Source: Nitrobacter sp963807355 (GTDB taxonomy: Bacteria > Pseudomonadota > Alphaproteobacteria > Rhizobiales > Xanthobacteraceae). From it: a stretch of DNA of 64,000 nt. The notes below the pieces were generated by a model. That model was given only the letters and a program-made list of their open reading frames with translations. It was not told where the DNA came from and searched no databases. Below, in pieces: positions 62,967 to 64,000 of the stretch. The stretch lies in contig CAWEBX010000025.1 of NCBI GenBank assembly GCA_963807355.1, positions 1 to 64,000 of the forward strand, in the 5' to 3' direction. Position numbers and translations under genes: made by a program. Position 1 is the stretch's first letter; each line of letters opens with the position of its first letter.

Positions 62967-63993
62967 ATGAGTTCGCGCGCATTCATCACGGGAGCGTCAG
63001 GCCTGAGTTTGACAACGGAGGAGCGCAAATTCCTGCGCGAACAGCGCCCGTGGGGGTTCATTCTATTCAGAAGGAATGTGGACAATCCCCTGCAAGTCGC
63101 TCGTTTGGTTCAGGAGTTTCGAGAAGCGGTCGAGGATAGCGATGCTCCCGTCCTGATAGACCAGGAAGGTGGCCGCGTGCAGCGGTTGGGACCGCCCAAC
63201 TGGCCCGTCTATCCGGCGGGCGCGACGTTCGGCGTCCTCTATGACCGCGACCGTGATATGGGGCTGAAGGCCGCGCGGCTCAGCGCACAACTGATCGCGG
63301 CCGATCTCGCCGATCTCGGCATCACAGTCGACTGCCTGCCGCTTGCGGATGTTCCGGTGCCGGGCGCGGATGCAGTCATCGGTGATCGCGCCTATGGCGC
63401 CGATCCTCACAAGGTCGCGACGATCGCGCGGGCCGTTACTGAGGGACTAGAGCAGGGTGGTGTTCTGTCGGTTCTCAAGCACATTCCGGGTCACGGTCGG
63501 GCGACCGCTGACACCCATCACCGACTCCCGATTGTGGAAACCTTGAGAGACGACCTGGAGGCCTTTGATTTCGCTGCATTTCGTCCCCTTGCGGACCTGC
63601 CGATGGCGATGACCGCACATGTTGTGTTCAGTGCAATTGATGCCACCCAACCGGCCACGACATCTGCGACAATCATCGAACAGGTGATTCGCGGCACGAT
63701 CGGATTTCAGGGATTGTTGATGAGTGATGACGTGTCCATGAACGCGTTGGCGGGAACGATCGCCCAGCGGACGAGGGCGATCGTTGCCGGCTGGCTGCGA
63801 CATAGTCCTGCACTGCAATGGCAATCTGGATGAGATGAGGCAGGTCGCCAGCGAAACTCCGGAACTCTCGGGTTCGGCGCTGGACCGCGCCCGGCGTGCG
63901 CTGGCGGCGCGCAAACCGCCGCAACCGTTCGACCGCGAGGCGGCGCGGGCGGAACTCGACGCGTTAATGGCAGCGGGGACAGCGAGCGCATGA
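62967..63993 (+). pseudogene. nagZ: beta-N-acetylhexosaminidase with a one-base frameshift
   Basis: NagZ removes N-acetylglucosamine from muropeptides during cell-wall recycling. It is clear to residue ~275: LIDQEGGRVQRLGPPNWPVY, VLKHIPGHGRATADTHHRLP (catalytic His/Asp loop) and GLLMSDDVSMNALAGTIAQR. One extra base near 63,785 then ends the frame at 63,833. The true tail (AGCDIVLHCNGNLDEMRQVA ... PQPFDREAARAELDALM) continues in the next frame to 63,993. As nothing else is decayed, a sequencing insertion is likely. Confidence 0.9.
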
Positions 63994-64000
63994 GCGCGGA
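63990..64000 (+). CDS. scpA: start of the next gene (probably scpA), cut by the window end
   Basis: ATGA at 63,990 overlaps the nagZ stop and opens a new frame (MSA...). In Bradyrhizobiaceae nagZ is followed by the condensin-like segregation gene scpA. The assignment rests on gene order only; just 11 bases are visible. Confidence 0.35.

Noticed and set aside
1..64000. CRISPR arrays, rRNA operons, toxin-antitoxin pairs
   Set aside because: Scanned by eye on both strands; no regularly spaced repeats, no rRNA-like sequence, and no convincing toxin-antitoxin gene pair.

Overview
The window reads as an alphaproteobacterial chromosome segment of the Bradyrhizobiaceae/Nitrobacteraceae type (Rhodopseudomonas, Nitrobacter, Afipia, Bradyrhizobium). 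The clearest evidence is core gene order: comEC-lexA-moeA-moaC-trpC-trpD-ppiD / tpiA-secG-pyrG-kdsA-eno-ftsB-pdhA-pdhB-pdhC-lpdA, then exoR, xthA, erpA, dgt, argS, a SPOR protein, nagZ and scpA. A perfect alphaproteobacterial SOS box (GTTC-N7-GTTC) lies upstream of lexA. The species cannot be named from sequence alone.

Layout. (1) 1-10,557 is very GC-rich and does not belong to the core synteny. It holds a TRAP transporter (dctP/Q/M), a thiolase/DUF35 pair, a secreted metallo-beta-lactamase-fold protein, and a polyamine-type ABC importer whose substrate-binding gene is cut at 10,557. Its first 5.4 kb are full of single-base frameshifts. It carries two long inverted repeats seen nowhere else in the window. 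It is either a transferred block or a chimeric join. (2) 10,558-11,636 is a lower-GC scar with an IS3-type transposase fragment and a broken small secreted-protein gene. (3) 11,637-18,778 is a comEC pseudogene split by a 5.4 kb decayed prophage-like element (12,021-17,473). The element is bounded by a 6-bp direct repeat that sits in the same codon phase on both sides. (4) 18,819-21,658 holds lexA, moeA and moaC. (5) 21,659-32,973 is an accessory island between moaC and trpC: remnants of a HAD phosphatase and a formylglycine-generating enzyme, a Tat-exported sulfatase, a MoxR/DUF58/DUF4381/BatA/BatB/BatD operon (MoxR without its Walker A region), and a second, frameshifted sulfatase. (6) 32,974-64,000 is mostly intact housekeeping sequence.

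How the genes work together. The core part covers tryptophan synthesis (trpC, trpD), molybdenum cofactor (moeA, moaC), SOS control (lexA), envelope folding and secretion (ppiD, secG), central carbon metabolism (tpiA, eno and the pyruvate dehydrogenase complex with its E3), CTP, KDO and queuosine synthesis (pyrG, kdsA, queF), division (ftsB, SPOR protein), Fe-S delivery (erpA), nucleotide and DNA maintenance (dgt, xthA), exopolysaccharide regulation (exoR), and peptidoglycan recycling (nagZ).

Most interesting are the sulfatase/MoxR-Bat island, with its apparently dead maturation enzyme and Walker-A-less MoxR, and the prophage remnant inside comEC. Several frameshifts, including core genes trpD and nagZ, mean that sequencing indels must be excluded before any gene is called dead. 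No rRNA, convincing tRNA or CRISPR array was found.
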